Positions 48,484 through 58,350 of a DNA stretch of 64,000 bases are shown in pieces. The notes below the pieces were generated by a model. That model saw nothing but the letters and a program-made list of their open reading frames with translations. It made no database searches and was not told where the DNA came from. Each line of letters opens with the position of its first letter. Position 1 is the first letter of the stretch. The DNA comes from Alphaproteobacteria bacterium (GTDB lineage Bacteria > Pseudomonadota > Alphaproteobacteria > Micropepsales > Micropepsaceae): NCBI GenBank assembly GCA_019247845.1, contig JAFBAL010000039.1:1-64000 (forward strand), read 5' to 3'. Made by a program: the position numbers and the translations under genes.

Positions 48484-49286
48484 TTCCCTATCCTTTCACC
48501 TATCATCGCGCGACATCGCTCGCGCAGGCCCAGGCGCTGCTCGGCGGATCCGCGGACGCCAAGCTGCTCGCGGGCGGGCAGACCCTGATCGCCGCGATGA
48601 AGATGCGGCTGGCGCAGCCCTCCGACCTGATCGACATATCGGCCATCAAGGAGCTTTCCTTCATCCGCGCGGAGAAGGACGCGATCGTCGTCGGCGCCGG
48701 CACGAAGCATTTCGAGGTCGCGACCTCGGACGCCGTCACGCGCGCCATCCCGGCTCTGGCCGAGCTCGCGGGCTCCATCGGCGATCCGGCGGTCAGGCAC
48801 AAGGGAACGCTCGGCGGCTCGCTCGCCAACAACGATCCGGCCGCGGATTATCCGGCGGCCGTGCTGGCGCTCGGCGCCTCCGTCAAGACGACGAAGCAGA
48901 CCATCGCCGCGGACGATTTTTTCACCGGCATGTTCGCGACCGCGCTCGACGACGGCGAGATCGTCACCGGGGTTTCGTTCCCGGTGCCCGAACGCGCCGG
49001 TTATGCCAAGTTCCCGAACCCAGCGTCGCGCTATGCGATGGTCGGCGTGTTCGTAGCCAAGACCAAGGACGGCGTGCGTGTCGCCGTGACGGGCGCGGGG
49101 CCTTGCGTCTTCCGCGTGCCGGAGATGGAAGCGGCCTTGGCCAAGAGCTTCACCTCCGAGGCGATCGCCGGCCTCGCCGTCGATCCGTCCGATCTCAATT
49201 CCGACATCCATGGCTCGTCGGAATATCGCGCGCATCTCGTCACCGTGATGGCGGGACGCGCCGTGGCGGCGGCGTCGCATGGTTGA
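48480..49286 (+). CDS. coxM: FAD-binding medium subunit of CO-dehydrogenase-like enzyme
   Basis: A 268-residue FAD subunit. It has the CoxM motifs [25 protein letters not shown] (about 30-54), [24 protein letters not shown] (about 112-135), and [26 protein letters not shown] overlaps the coxS stop (ATGA). The subunit would pass electrons from the Mo-subunit and Fe-S clusters to quinone. Its stop overlaps the xdhC start by eight bases. Confidence 0.92.
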   Translation: MIPYPFTYHRATSLAQAQALLGGSADAKLLAGGQTLIAAMKMRLAQPSDLIDISAIKELSFIRAEKDAIVVGAGTKHFEVATSDAVTRAIPALAELAGSIGDPAVRHKGTLGGSLANNDPAADYPAAVLALGASVKTTKQTIAADDFFTGMFATALDDGEIVTGVSFPVPERAGYAKFPNPASRYAMVGVFVAKTKDGVRVAVTGAGPCVFRVPEMEAALAKSFTSEAIAGLAVDPSDLNSDIHGSSEYRAHLVTVMAGRAVAAASHG

Positions 49287-50268
49287 CGGCGACGACGTGC
49301 TCGACGTCGCGGCGCAGTGGCTGGCCGAAGGGCACAAGACCGCTCTCGGCACCGTGGTGAAGACCTGGGGCTCGTCGCCGCGCCCGACGGGCAGCCAGCT
49401 CGTGGTGCGCGACGACGGCCGCTTCGCCGGATCGGTGTCGGGCGGCTGCGTCGAAGGCGCGGTGATCGGGGAAGCGCTCGCCGCCATCGCCGACGGGCGG
49501 ACCCGCAATCTGGAGTTCGGCGTCAGCGACGAGCAGGCCTGGGCGGTGGGACTGGCCTGCGGCGGACGCATCGCAATCTTCGTCGAGCCGACACCGGAAA
49601 CGCTGCGCGTGTTGAACGAGGCGCGGCACGACGGCCGCGCGATGGTGCGCGCGGTCGATCTCGGCAACGGCGAGGAACGTCTCGTCGACCCCGCCAGCAA
49701 TGCTTCGCCGCTCGGAACCGCGGCCGCGACCGCGGCCCGCGCCGATCGGAGCGCTACGGTCGAGATCGAAGGCCGAAGCTGGTTCCTGTCCGTCCACAAC
49801 CCGCCCCTCGATCTCGTCATCGTCGGCGCAGCGCATATCGCGCAACTCCTGGCCGAGATGGCCAGGCTCGCGGGCTATGGCGTGCGCGTGATCGACCCGC
49901 GCACCTCGTTCGCGACGCCGGAGCGCTTTCCCGGTACCGCGCTGAGCCACGACTGGCCCGACGAAGCGCTGACCAAGGCGCCGCTCGGTCCGCGCTCGGC
50001 GCTCGTCGCCCTCACCCACGATCCCAAGGTCGACGACCCGGCGCTCGCCGCGGCGCTCAAATCGCGCTGCTTCTATGTCGGCGCGCTTGGCTCGAAGAAG
50101 AACCAGGCCGCCAGGCTTGTGCGCCTCAAGCAGCAGGGCTTCGACGACAATGAGCTTGCGCGCATTCATGGTCCGGTCGGCCTCGATATCGGTGCCAAAA
50201 GCCCAGCCGAGATCGCGATATCGATCCTGGCCGAAATCACGAGCGTCCTGCGTCAACCGCGCTTGTGA
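49279..50268 (+). CDS. xdhC: XdhC/CoxI-family molybdenum cofactor insertion protein
   Basis: A 329-residue protein of the XdhC/CoxF family that binds and inserts sulfurated Mo cofactor. The N-terminal XdhC domain shows TWGSSPRPTGSQLVVRDDGRFAGSVSGGCVEGAVI (about 30-64) and GLACGGRIAIFVEP; the C-terminal Rossmann-like domain has LVIVGAAHIAQLLAEMARLAGYGVRVIDPR and ALKSRCFYVGALGSKKNQAARL. The CoxI/XdhC fold is complete. It overlaps coxM and converges on the EF-hand gene with a 16-base overlap. Confidence 0.93.
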   Translation: MVDGDDVLDVAAQWLAEGHKTALGTVVKTWGSSPRPTGSQLVVRDDGRFAGSVSGGCVEGAVIGEALAAIADGRTRNLEFGVSDEQAWAVGLACGGRIAIFVEPTPETLRVLNEARHDGRAMVRAVDLGNGEERLVDPASNASPLGTAAATAARADRSATVEIEGRSWFLSVHNPPLDLVIVGAAHIAQLLAEMARLAGYGVRVIDPRTSFATPERFPGTALSHDWPDEALTKAPLGPRSALVALTHDPKVDDPALAAALKSRCFYVGALGSKKNQAARLVRLKQQGFDDNELARIHGPVGLDIGAKSPAEIAISILAEITSVLRQPRL

Positions 50269-51056
50269 GAGGTGCTCCTCCGCGCCGAGAGCTCGTCGCG
50301 CGTCACCGTGCCGTCCCTGTTGCGGTCGAGCCGTGCGAACAGCTTCTGGTCCGACGCCGCATATTCCTTGAGCGACAGCCTGCCGTCGTGATCGGCGTCC
50401 AGCCGCTGGAAGTAACGCGCGCTGCCGTCGCGATAGCGCGCGGTCAGGTCTGCGGCGAACTGCGCCTGCGTCATCGCCTTTGCGTTGGAGGTCGCCGCCG
50501 CGAAATGCTTGGCCATGGCGCTGTCGAACTCGGCGTGGCTGACGCTGCCGTCCTTGTTGAGGTCGTTGTCGGCGCAGAACCGCGCCCGGCCGGAGCTGCC
50601 GCGCGGGCGGAAGGACGCATGCTCCAGGGATGCATGCTGGACGGGCGACGGCGCGCAGGACTCGCTGCCCCTGCCGTCGCGGTCGAACATCTCGAAGCGC
50701 ACGCGCTGCGGCCCGGCGTATTCGTCGAGCGAAAGCCGGCCGTCACCGTTCCAGTCCAACCGGCGGAACATCTGCGCCATGTGCTGCTGTACGTTCTGAC
50801 CGTCGAGCTGCGCGAACTGGCCGGGACCGATGGTGCCCGCGCCGTGCGCGACGGAGGCGAACCGGGCTCCGTCGGTTCGGTTCAGCTCGTCATGGGTCAC
50901 CTTGCCGTCGTGATTGAGATCGAAAGTGGCGAGGAATCGCTCGGCCGTCCTCTGCTGCCCCCGCGACAGGCCCTGAAACGGCCCGTCGAGCTGTGCCCGG
51001 GCTGCGCCGCCCGTGACCAGAATCAGCCCCAACGCCACCATCGCCTTCGAAGTCAT
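50253..51056 (-). CDS. Secreted multi-EF-hand calcium-binding protein
   Basis: A 267-residue exported protein with signal peptide 1-21. It has five clear EF-hand loops: D46 (DLNHDGKVTHDE), D101 (DWNGDGRLSLDE), D165 (DLNKDGSVSHAE), D220 (DADHDGRLSLKE) and D244 (DRNRDGTVTRDE), and a degenerate one at about 125 (DRDGRGSESC). Each has the D-x-D/N-x-D-G pattern and a Glu at position 12. Such proteins bind Ca2+ outside the cytoplasm. The ATG at 51056 begins the signal peptide. It faces a response regulator gene across a palindromic region. Confidence 0.9.
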   Translation of the reverse strand: MTSKAMVALGLILVTGGAARAQLDGPFQGLSRGQQRTAERFLATFDLNHDGKVTHDELNRTDGARFASVAHGAGTIGPGQFAQLDGQNVQQHMAQMFRRLDWNGDGRLSLDEYAGPQRVRFEMFDRDGRGSESCAPSPVQHASLEHASFRPRGSSGRARFCADNDLNKDGSVSHAEFDSAMAKHFAAATSNAKAMTQAQFAADLTARYRDGSARYFQRLDADHDGRLSLKEYAASDQKLFARLDRNRDGTVTRDELSARRSTSHKRG

Positions 51057-51134
51057 ATCGCCGCTCCGTTCCAAATCCTTGGGTAGAATGAAACATGAAC
51101 GCATCCGGAAGTAAAGAACAAACCGGGACCATCT

Positions 51135-51171
51135 CAAAATGTATCAAGCCTGCGTGACGCAAGACATTTTG
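51135..51171 (+). promoter_or_regulatory. Nested palindromes between EF-hand and two-component genes
   Basis: CAAAATGT (51135-51142) and ACATTTTG (51164-51171) form a perfect 8-bp inverted repeat, and the centre holds the smaller palindrome GCGT-G-ACGC (51152-51160). It is in the 163-bp divergent region and is a candidate operator for the OmpR-type regulator. No experiment supports this yet. Confidence 0.55.
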
Positions 51172-51219
51172 TGGCAGATCGGGGTTTTCTAATGGGAAGC
51201 CCGGTCGTATGAGCCTCGC

Positions 51220-51948
51220 ATGACCAAAGAGGAAACCCGGCCCCACGTGCTGGTGGTCGAAGACGCTCGCGACATCCGCGAGCCCCTGGCGCGCTATCTG
51301 CGCGAGCATTTCTACCGCGTCACCACCGCGCCCGACGCCGCCGCGGCGCGCCGCGTGATGAAAAGCTCCGCCATAGATCTCGTCGTCCTGGATATCATGA
51401 TGCCGGGGGAAGACGGATTGAGCCTGTGCCGCTCGATCCGCGAGACGAGCCAGATTCCGGTGATCGTGCTGACGGCAAAGGGCGAAGAGGTCGACCGCAT
51501 CATCGGGCTCGAGATGGGCGCCGACGACTATATCGCCAAGCCCTTCAGCCCACGCGAGCTGATCGCGCGCATCGCGGCCGTGCTCCGCCGCACCCAGGCG
51601 CTGCCGCCGCGACAGAAGCCGCCCGCGGCCGAGCGCATCCGCTTCGGCGACTGGACGCTCGATACCGGCCAGCGCGAGCTGATCGGCGCCAACGGCGTGG
51701 CGATGCCGCTGTCCAGCGGCGAGTTCCGCCTGCTCACCACGTTGCTCGAGCGGCCCAAGATCGCGCTCACCCGCAACCAGCTGCTCGACCTGACCAAAGG
51801 CCGCGACGCAGAGCTGTTCGACCGCTCCATCGACAATCACGTCAGTCGCCTGCGCAAGAAGATCGAGCCCGATCCCAAGAACCCGCGATATATCAAGACG
51901 GTGTGGGGCGGCGGATACATCTTCGCGCTGGATCCGGAGACCGAATGA
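51220..51948 (+). CDS. OmpR-family response regulator
   Basis: A 242-residue regulator. The receiver (about 9-124) has phosphorylation site D58 (VVLDIMMPGEDG), VLTAKGEE and the conserved lysine in DDYIAKPF. The winged-helix DNA-binding domain (about 140-240) has LSSGEFRLLTTLLERPKIALTRNQLLDL and SRLRKKIEPDPKNPRYIKTVWGGGYIF. The kinase gene overlaps its stop by four bases. It faces an EF-hand gene and precedes a Mo-cofactor gene, so the regulated trait could involve envelope or molybdoenzyme genes. Confidence 0.95.
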   Translation: MTKEETRPHVLVVEDARDIREPLARYLREHFYRVTTAPDAAAARRVMKSSAIDLVVLDIMMPGEDGLSLCRSIRETSQIPVIVLTAKGEEVDRIIGLEMGADDYIAKPFSPRELIARIAAVLRRTQALPPRQKPPAAERIRFGDWTLDTGQRELIGANGVAMPLSSGEFRLLTTLLERPKIALTRNQLLDLTKGRDAELFDRSIDNHVSRLRKKIEPDPKNPRYIKTVWGGGYIFALDPETE

Positions 51949-53300
51949 AGCCGATGCCTCCGCGCACGCTGGGCATGCAGCTCGTGGCCGTGACGGCGGC
52001 GGCGGTGCTCCTGTCCAACCTCGCGGTGGCGGCCTGGTTCGGTCTGGGCACCGAGCGGCAGAACGAGGCGGCGCTGATGGACCGCGTCGTCGACCGCGCC
52101 GCATCGACCGCCTTGCTGCTCGCCGCGATCCCCGAAAAGTCGCGAAAGGTCGCGGCCGAGAAGCTGTCGACCGGCGTGTGGACCTTCTCCATCCGCGAAG
52201 GCAATCCCTATATCGACCCGATGAACGAAGAGGAGTCGCGGCTCGCCCAGCGCGTCCACACGCTGCTGCCGCCGGACAAGGCGAGATATCCCGTCCTCGT
52301 CGACACGCTGACCGAGCAGGCGCCGGCGCAGGTGCGCACCGCCATCCGCTCGCCGCGTCCGGCGATCCGCTTCGTCGTACCGGTATTGGGCGACACCAAA
52401 GTGGTCGCGACCTTCTATCGCCCGGAAAGCTCGCCTTGGCCGACGGAGCTGTTCGTCGCCGCCCTCGTTGCCATCGCGGCGGCATCGCTGGCCGCGGCTT
52501 ACGTCGCCAGGCGCGTGACGCGGCCTCTGTCCGAGCTCGCCAAGGCGGCCTCGATCGCGGCCGGCGGCGGACCGCCGCCGCGGCTGCAAGAGAGCGGGCC
52601 GCAGGACGTGCGCGACGCCGCGCGCGCCTTCAATGCCATGACCGACGAGGTCAGCCGCACGCTGGAAAGCCAGCGCCAGCTGCTCTCCGCCGTCGGCCAC
52701 GACCTGCGCACGCCGATCACCGCGATGCGCATCAGCCTGGAGTTCGTCGACGACGCCGAGCTGCGCGACCGGCTGCTGCACAATCTCGACGAGCTGCAGG
52801 AGCTGACCGAAGCGGTGCTGTCGGCGGCGCGCGGCACCGGCGGCGAGGTCAAGCGCAACGTCGATCTCTCGGCGCTGCTGGAGAGCATCTGCGCCGACCT
52901 CGACGACTTGGGCGAGCCGGTGAGCTGCAACGTCGAGGAAGAGCCGGCGCCGCTGGTCTGCCGGCCTAACGAGATCCGCCGCGCGGTGCGCAACCTCGTC
53001 GAGAACGCGGTCGCCTATGGCGGCAGGGCCAGCGTGCGCCTGGCCGAGCACCAGGGCAGCTACGAGATCCTCATCGAGGACGACGGTCCCGGAATTCCCG
53101 AGGCAGACCAGCGCCGCGTGTTCGAGCCCTTCGTGCGGCTCGAGGGCTCGCGCAACGAGGACACCGGCGGAACCGGCCTCGGGCTGACGCTGGTCAAGGC
53201 GATCGCGGAAGGTCACGGCGGCGCGGTCACGCTGGAGAACCGCGCCGAAGGCGGCCTGCGCGCACGCCTGCGTTTGCCGCGCGAGGCCGCTGCCGCGTAA
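51945..53300 (+). CDS. Sensor histidine kinase (OmpR-partner type)
   Basis: A 451-residue membrane sensor. Membrane helices are at about 12-33 and 165-188, with a periplasmic sensing domain in between. HAMP (about 188-240) is followed by HisKA with phospho-histidine H252 in SAVGHDLRTPITAM, and HATPase_c with NLVENAVAYGG, EDDGPGIPEADQRRVFEPF and GTGLGLTLVKAIAEGHGG. ATG overlaps the regulator stop (ATGA). No ligand is evident. Confidence 0.94.
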   Translation: MKPMPPRTLGMQLVAVTAAAVLLSNLAVAAWFGLGTERQNEAALMDRVVDRAASTALLLAAIPEKSRKVAAEKLSTGVWTFSIREGNPYIDPMNEEESRLAQRVHTLLPPDKARYPVLVDTLTEQAPAQVRTAIRSPRPAIRFVVPVLGDTKVVATFYRPESSPWPTELFVAALVAIAAASLAAAYVARRVTRPLSELAKAASIAAGGGPPPRLQESGPQDVRDAARAFNAMTDEVSRTLESQRQLLSAVGHDLRTPITAMRISLEFVDDAELRDRLLHNLDELQELTEAVLSAARGTGGEVKRNVDLSALLESICADLDDLGEPVSCNVEEEPAPLVCRPNEIRRAVRNLVENAVAYGGRASVRLAEHQGSYEILIEDDGPGIPEADQRRVFEPFVRLEGSRNEDTGGTGLGLTLVKAIAEGHGGAVTLENRAEGGLRARLRLPREAAAA

Positions 53301-53310
53301 CATCGGCCGC

Positions 53311-54878
<1,568 letters not shown>

Positions 54879-54882
<4 letters not shown>

Positions 54883-55304
54883 GCGACCCTCTCTACAAGA
54901 AGCCACTCCTGAGACTCGCCGCCGATGCCGCGGGCGCCGGACGCCTGGCTCATCCGCACCGCACCGGGAGCGCGCACAACCCGGCCTGCGGCGACAAGGT
55001 GACGGTCGATCTGGCGCTCGAGGACGGCCGCATCGCCGGCCTGGCGCTCGAAGCCAAGGCCTGCGTGCTGACCCAGGCCTCGGCCTCGATCCTCGGCGCC
55101 GACGCGACGGGGCTGAACCGCGACGAGATCGCGGGCCTGCGGGCGGCGGTCGCGAGCATGCTGGAAGGCGGCGACGCACCGCCCGCGCCGTTCGACTGCT
55201 ATCGCCACTTCGACGGCGTCACCGATCATCCCGGCCGCCACCGCTGCGTGCTGTTGCCGATCGACGCGGTGCTCGCGGCATTCGACGGTTCTCACCGGGG
55301 TTGA
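54879..55304 (+). CDS. NifU/IscU-like iron-sulfur scaffold domain protein
   Basis: A 141-residue protein with the NifU N-terminal scaffold fold. The cluster ligands are Cys residues in NPACGDKV (about 31-34), EAKACVLTQASASIL (about 63-66) and RHRCVLLPIDAV (about 126-128), with an Asp in CGD, which fits scaffold proteins. ATG overlaps the previous stop. Because it follows molybdenum-enzyme genes, it may help supply Fe-S clusters to those subunits. A ligand set of three Cys is conserved. Confidence 0.87.
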
Positions 55305-55341
55305 AACTATCTATAGTCGAACCTCCTTCAGGGGGATCGTC

Positions 55342-55644
55342 ATGCAAAAGATCGTCATCGCCGCGGCAGCGGCGTTCGCAACGCTGGCCGGCGCATGGGC
55401 CGGGCCGGTGCCCGTCTACAATTTCTGCGGCGTCGTCTCGACGGAGGCCGCGAAGGACTGCACGGGCGTGCGGCCCAGCGACCCGAAAGATCCGTTCTGG
55501 GACATCACGGGCGCCAACCCGATGCCGGCCCTAGGAACGACGATCAGAGGCTCGGGCCAGCAAGGGACGTCGATCTGCAACCAGTACAAGCATCTCGACA
55601 AGGTGACGTGGCAGAAGGTGACGTCCTGTTCGTCCATGAAATAG
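55342..55644 (+). CDS. Small secreted protein with four cysteines
   Basis: A 100-residue exported protein with signal peptide 1-20 (GAWA-G). The mature part has four cysteines (YNFCGVV, KDCTGV, SICNQYKH, TSCSSMK), suggesting two disulfides, and a PVPVYNF start. I do not recognise a family. The ATG has GGGG 6-7 bases upstream and a 37-bp gap from the scaffold gene. It converges on the GH13 gene. Confidence 0.72.
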   Translation: MQKIVIAAAAAFATLAGAWAGPVPVYNFCGVVSTEAAKDCTGVRPSDPKDPFWDITGANPMPALGTTIRGSGQQGTSICNQYKHLDKVTWQKVTSCSSMK

Positions 55645-55667
55645 CGCCCCATAACTCGATACGGGCG

Positions 55668-57203
55668 TCATAGCGCGACCTCCGCCGCATAAGGCGCGAG
55701 CGTGCGGCCTTCGAAGACGGACGCTTCGGCGCTCATGTTGAAGACGCAGCGGACGCGCTCGGCGCCGTAGGCGCGCGTGAAGGCGAGGACCGGCGCCGGC
55801 GTCTTCTCGACCTCGAGCGTTCCCCAGCGCAGCGCAGCGCTCGTCTTGCGCTTCGCCAGGAAGGCGCGCGCGAAAGCCAGCGCCGAATGCGGATCGCGTT
55901 CCTGTTGGGATACGGCGAGCCTCTTGTGCGCAGGCCCGAGCGGCAGCCACGGCGTGCCGGTGGTGAAGCCCAGGTTCGGCGCATCCGCATCCCACGGCAT
56001 CGGCGTGCGGCAGCCGTCACGGCCCTTGGCGACGGGATAGTAGAGATCGCCGACCGGATCGCGCAGCTGATGGCGCTCGAGATCGACCTCGGGAAGCCCG
56101 AGCTCCTCGCCCTGATAGAGCAGCACGGTGCCGCGCAGCGAGAACAGCAGCGCCAGCATCAGCTTCGCGAGCTCAGGATTGCCGCCGCGCCCGCCGCCGA
56201 AGCGCGTGACGGTGCGCACGATGTCGTGGTTGCAGAACGACATGCACGGCCAATGCGACGGATGCCGCGCCAGCACGTCGAGCTCCTTCAGGACGAAGTC
56301 GGGCGATAACGTCCGTGCACGGAGCATCTCGAAGGTATAGCTCGCATGCAGCCCGTCCGGCGCATAGGCGCCCGAGCGCTCGAAGCCCTCGGAGAACTCG
56401 CCGAAGACGAAACGGCCGGCATGCTTCTCGACCTGGCTGCGGATCTCGCGCAGCGACTCGATGTTCTCATGCAGGTTGGAGTCGTGGATGTGGCGCTGCA
56501 GGTTCGCCGCATGGCTCCAGATCGCATTGGTGCGCCGCTCCATCGCGATCGGCGGATTGTCCTTGAGCTCCTCGTCGTGGAGATAGGCATTGGCCACGTC
56601 CAGCCGGAAACCGTCGACGCCGCGCCCGAGCCACAGGTCCAGCACGTCGAGCGCCGCGCGCCTGGCCTCCTCGTTGCGCCAGTTGAGCTTGGGCTGCTGG
56701 CGCAGGAACTTGTGGTGATAGTGCTGGCGCCGCGCCGGCTGGTACGCCCAGGCCGGCCCGCCGAAGGCGCTGAGCCAGTTGTTGGGCGCGGTGCCGTCGA
56801 GCTTGGGATCGGCCCAGACATACCATTCCGACTTCGCGCCGTGGCGAAGGCTGTCGGCGAACCAGGGATGCTCGTCCGAGGTGTGGCAGAGCACCTCGTC
56901 GAGGATGACCTTGAGGCCGCGGTCGTGCGCGGCGGCGAGGAACCCGGCGAAATCGTCGAGCGTGCCGTAATCGGGATGCACGCCGTCGTAGTCCGAGACG
57001 TCGTAGCCCCAATCGCGGTTGGGCGAAGGATGGATCGGCGACAACCAGATCGCGTCGGCCCCCAACGCGGCGATGTAGTCGAGCTTCTGGGCGGCGCCCT
57101 CGAGGTCGCCCTGCCCGTCGCCATTGGAGTCGGCGAAACTGCGCAGATAGATCTGATAGACCACCGCGCCCTTCCACCAGGGTTCGCATTCCATGCCGGC
57201 CAT
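55668..57203 (-). CDS. GH13 alpha-glucosidase-type glycoside hydrolase
   Basis: A 511-residue cytosolic enzyme with the GH13 (alpha/beta)8 barrel and C-terminal beta domain. Catalytic residues are D202 in GFRLDVAN (nucleophile), E269 in FGEFSE (acid/base) and the D in FCNHD. ADAIWLSPIHPSP and DEVLCHTSDEHPWF are the other conserved regions; the usual N before H in region I is Cys here. It would hydrolyse alpha-1,4 or 1,6 linkages of small glucans or transfer glucosyl units. The M4 start is a possible alternative. The second cassette gene precedes it on the same strand with no stop. Confidence 0.92.
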   Translation of the reverse strand: MAGMECEPWWKGAVVYQIYLRSFADSNGDGQGDLEGAAQKLDYIAALGADAIWLSPIHPSPNRDWGYDVSDYDGVHPDYGTLDDFAGFLAAAHDRGLKVILDEVLCHTSDEHPWFADSLRHGAKSEWYVWADPKLDGTAPNNWLSAFGGPAWAYQPARRQHYHHKFLRQQPKLNWRNEEARRAALDVLDLWLGRGVDGFRLDVANAYLHDEELKDNPPIAMERRTNAIWSHAANLQRHIHDSNLHENIESLREIRSQVEKHAGRFVFGEFSEGFERSGAYAPDGLHASYTFEMLRARTLSPDFVLKELDVLARHPSHWPCMSFCNHDIVRTVTRFGGGRGGNPELAKLMLALLFSLRGTVLLYQGEELGLPEVDLERHQLRDPVGDLYYPVAKGRDGCRTPMPWDADAPNLGFTTGTPWLPLGPAHKRLAVSQQERDPHSALAFARAFLAKRKTSAALRWGTLEVEKTPAPVLAFTRAYGAERVRCVFNMSAEASVFEGRTLAPYAAEVAL

Positions 57204-57469
57204 CGTGTCCGCGTCCCGAATCGTGCGGGAGCACTGTAGCGTGCCCGCTTGGCGGCGAGCGTCCGCTTGTGGGCGTGCGCGAGCTTGGCGGCGTGCGCCC
57301 GCAAGGCACAGCCGAAAAGCACGAGCTTGGCCGCGAGCGCGCGGGCCTTGCGGACCATCTTCATGACCTTGGCGTGGCGGGCGGCGCGGGCGGCCGAGTA
57401 GCAGCCGTGGATCAACCGGTTACGGTTGCCGAACGGTGCGCCGCGCTTGCCTCCTGTCCGCTTGCCCAA
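57204..57469 (-). pseudogene. Small GKRTGGKRGAPFGNRN protein, copy 2 (no own stop, TTG start)
   Basis: From TTG at 57469 (copy 1 has ATG at the same point) the frame reads GKRTGGKRGAPFGNRNRL, IHGCYSAARAARHAKVMK and an Ala/Lys/Arg-rich tail up to about the GH13 start. It has no stop before the GH13 gene in this frame and runs on to 56288. The leader and first 24 codons match copy 1 closely; the rest diverges. A base change in the start codon and loss of the stop suggest decay, but the leader is still preserved. Confidence 0.55.
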
Positions 57470-57526
57470 TTGAACCTCATGTTTCGAGGGAGACCCCCCC
57501 TGTTCCTCACCGCTTCCGTACATCTG
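57470..57526 (-). other. Conserved leader of small-gene cassette, copy 2
   Basis: On the minus strand it begins CAGATGTACGGAAGCGG and ends GAAACATGAGGTTCAA, as in copy 1. The G-run is longer (eight Gs). A second CAGATGTACAGAAG lies at 57637-57650 on the same strand, so a stretch of about 120 bp between two direct repeats seems to have been inserted or duplicated within copy 2. Confidence 0.6.
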
Positions 57527-57705
57527 CAAGCGGCATCGATTTCTCCCATTCAATTCCCGGAACATCATACAACCCATTGGTCGTGCTCGAAAAAGGCCGG
57601 AATAAATCGGGCCGCGACCAGGTGCTTTCTCTGCGCCTTCTGTACATCTGCATGCCGCCGCGAAGATTGCGGCCTCCTTTCGCGCACATCACCTGCGGTG
57701 CAGAT

Positions 57706-57742
57706 GGCGACGGCCGGAACCGGGTTCAAGTCCCGGTAGCGA
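57706..57742 (+). repeat. tRNA T-arm-like segment, cassette copy 2
   Basis: CCGGG-TTCAAGT-CCCGG (57720-57736) followed by TAGCGATC is a perfect T-arm shape. It is homologous to 42129-42160 in reverse orientation and lies in the same relative place to the leader. No D-arm or anticodon arm can be folded upstream, so it is not a functional tRNA. The intergenic stretch from 57470 to 57825 holds only this, the leader pieces and AT-richer sequence. Confidence 0.6.
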
Positions 57743-57825
57743 TCACGTTTTGTTACAACCCACCAGGCTTAACGGGAACTTTCCCGCCCTCTCGGCATTA
57801 ACAAACGCTGGGTTGGAAAGCGATA

Positions 57826-58350
57826 ATGACACTTAGAAACATTTTGCGAGAGGCGACCGCGGAGCAGCACCGCCGTCTCGACGCGGCTGCAGGGGGGATG
57901 CGGCTGGACGCGCCCGGCGGCTATGGCGCGTTCCTGGTTGCCCAGGCCGATGCCCTGCTCCCGGTCGAGCGCGCGCTGGAAGATCACGACATCGCGCGCC
58001 TCTTGCCCGATTGGTCCGAGCGCCGGCGCGCGCCACCGTTGCTGGCCGACCTTCGCGAGCTCGGCTTGCGCACGGAGCCGATGCGCGCGCCGGCGTTCGG
58101 CTGCGACGCGGCGCTATGGGGCGCGGCTTACGTTCTCGAGGGTTCGCGGCTGGGCGCCCGCTTCCTGCTGCCGCGCGTGCGCGGGCCCGTGCGGTTCCTC
58201 AGCCATGGCGAGAGCCGGAGGCTCTGGCAGAGCTTCCTCGCGCGGCTCGAGGCCGCGCCCGTTGCGCCGGAGCGTGCCGTCGCGGCGGCGAAATCCGTCT
58301 TCCGCCTGTTCGAGCAGTCCTTCGACCGGCAGATGGCAGCTGCCGCATGA
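57826..58350 (+). CDS. bphO: Biliverdin-producing heme oxygenase
   Basis: A 174-residue heme oxygenase that opens heme to biliverdin, the chromophore of the phytochrome encoded next. The proximal histidine is His15 (ATAEQHRRLD) and GAAYVLEGSRLGARFLL (about 102-118) is the distal helix motif. ATG is preceded by GGAAAGCG. The stop overlaps the start of the phytochrome gene (ATGA), so the two are coupled. Confidence 0.92.
   Translation: MTLRNILREATAEQHRRLDAAAGGMRLDAPGGYGAFLVAQADALLPVERALEDHDIARLLPDWSERRRAPPLLADLRELGLRTEPMRAPAFGCDAALWGAAYVLEGSRLGARFLLPRVRGPVRFLSHGESRRLWQSFLARLEAAPVAPERAVAAAKSVFRLFEQSFDRQMAAAA

Noticed and set aside
57706..57742. A complete tRNA gene at the T-arm-like segment.
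   Set aside because: Only the T-arm and a possible 3' acceptor strand can be drawn; no D-arm, anticodon arm or pairing 5' strand is found in the preceding 80 bases.
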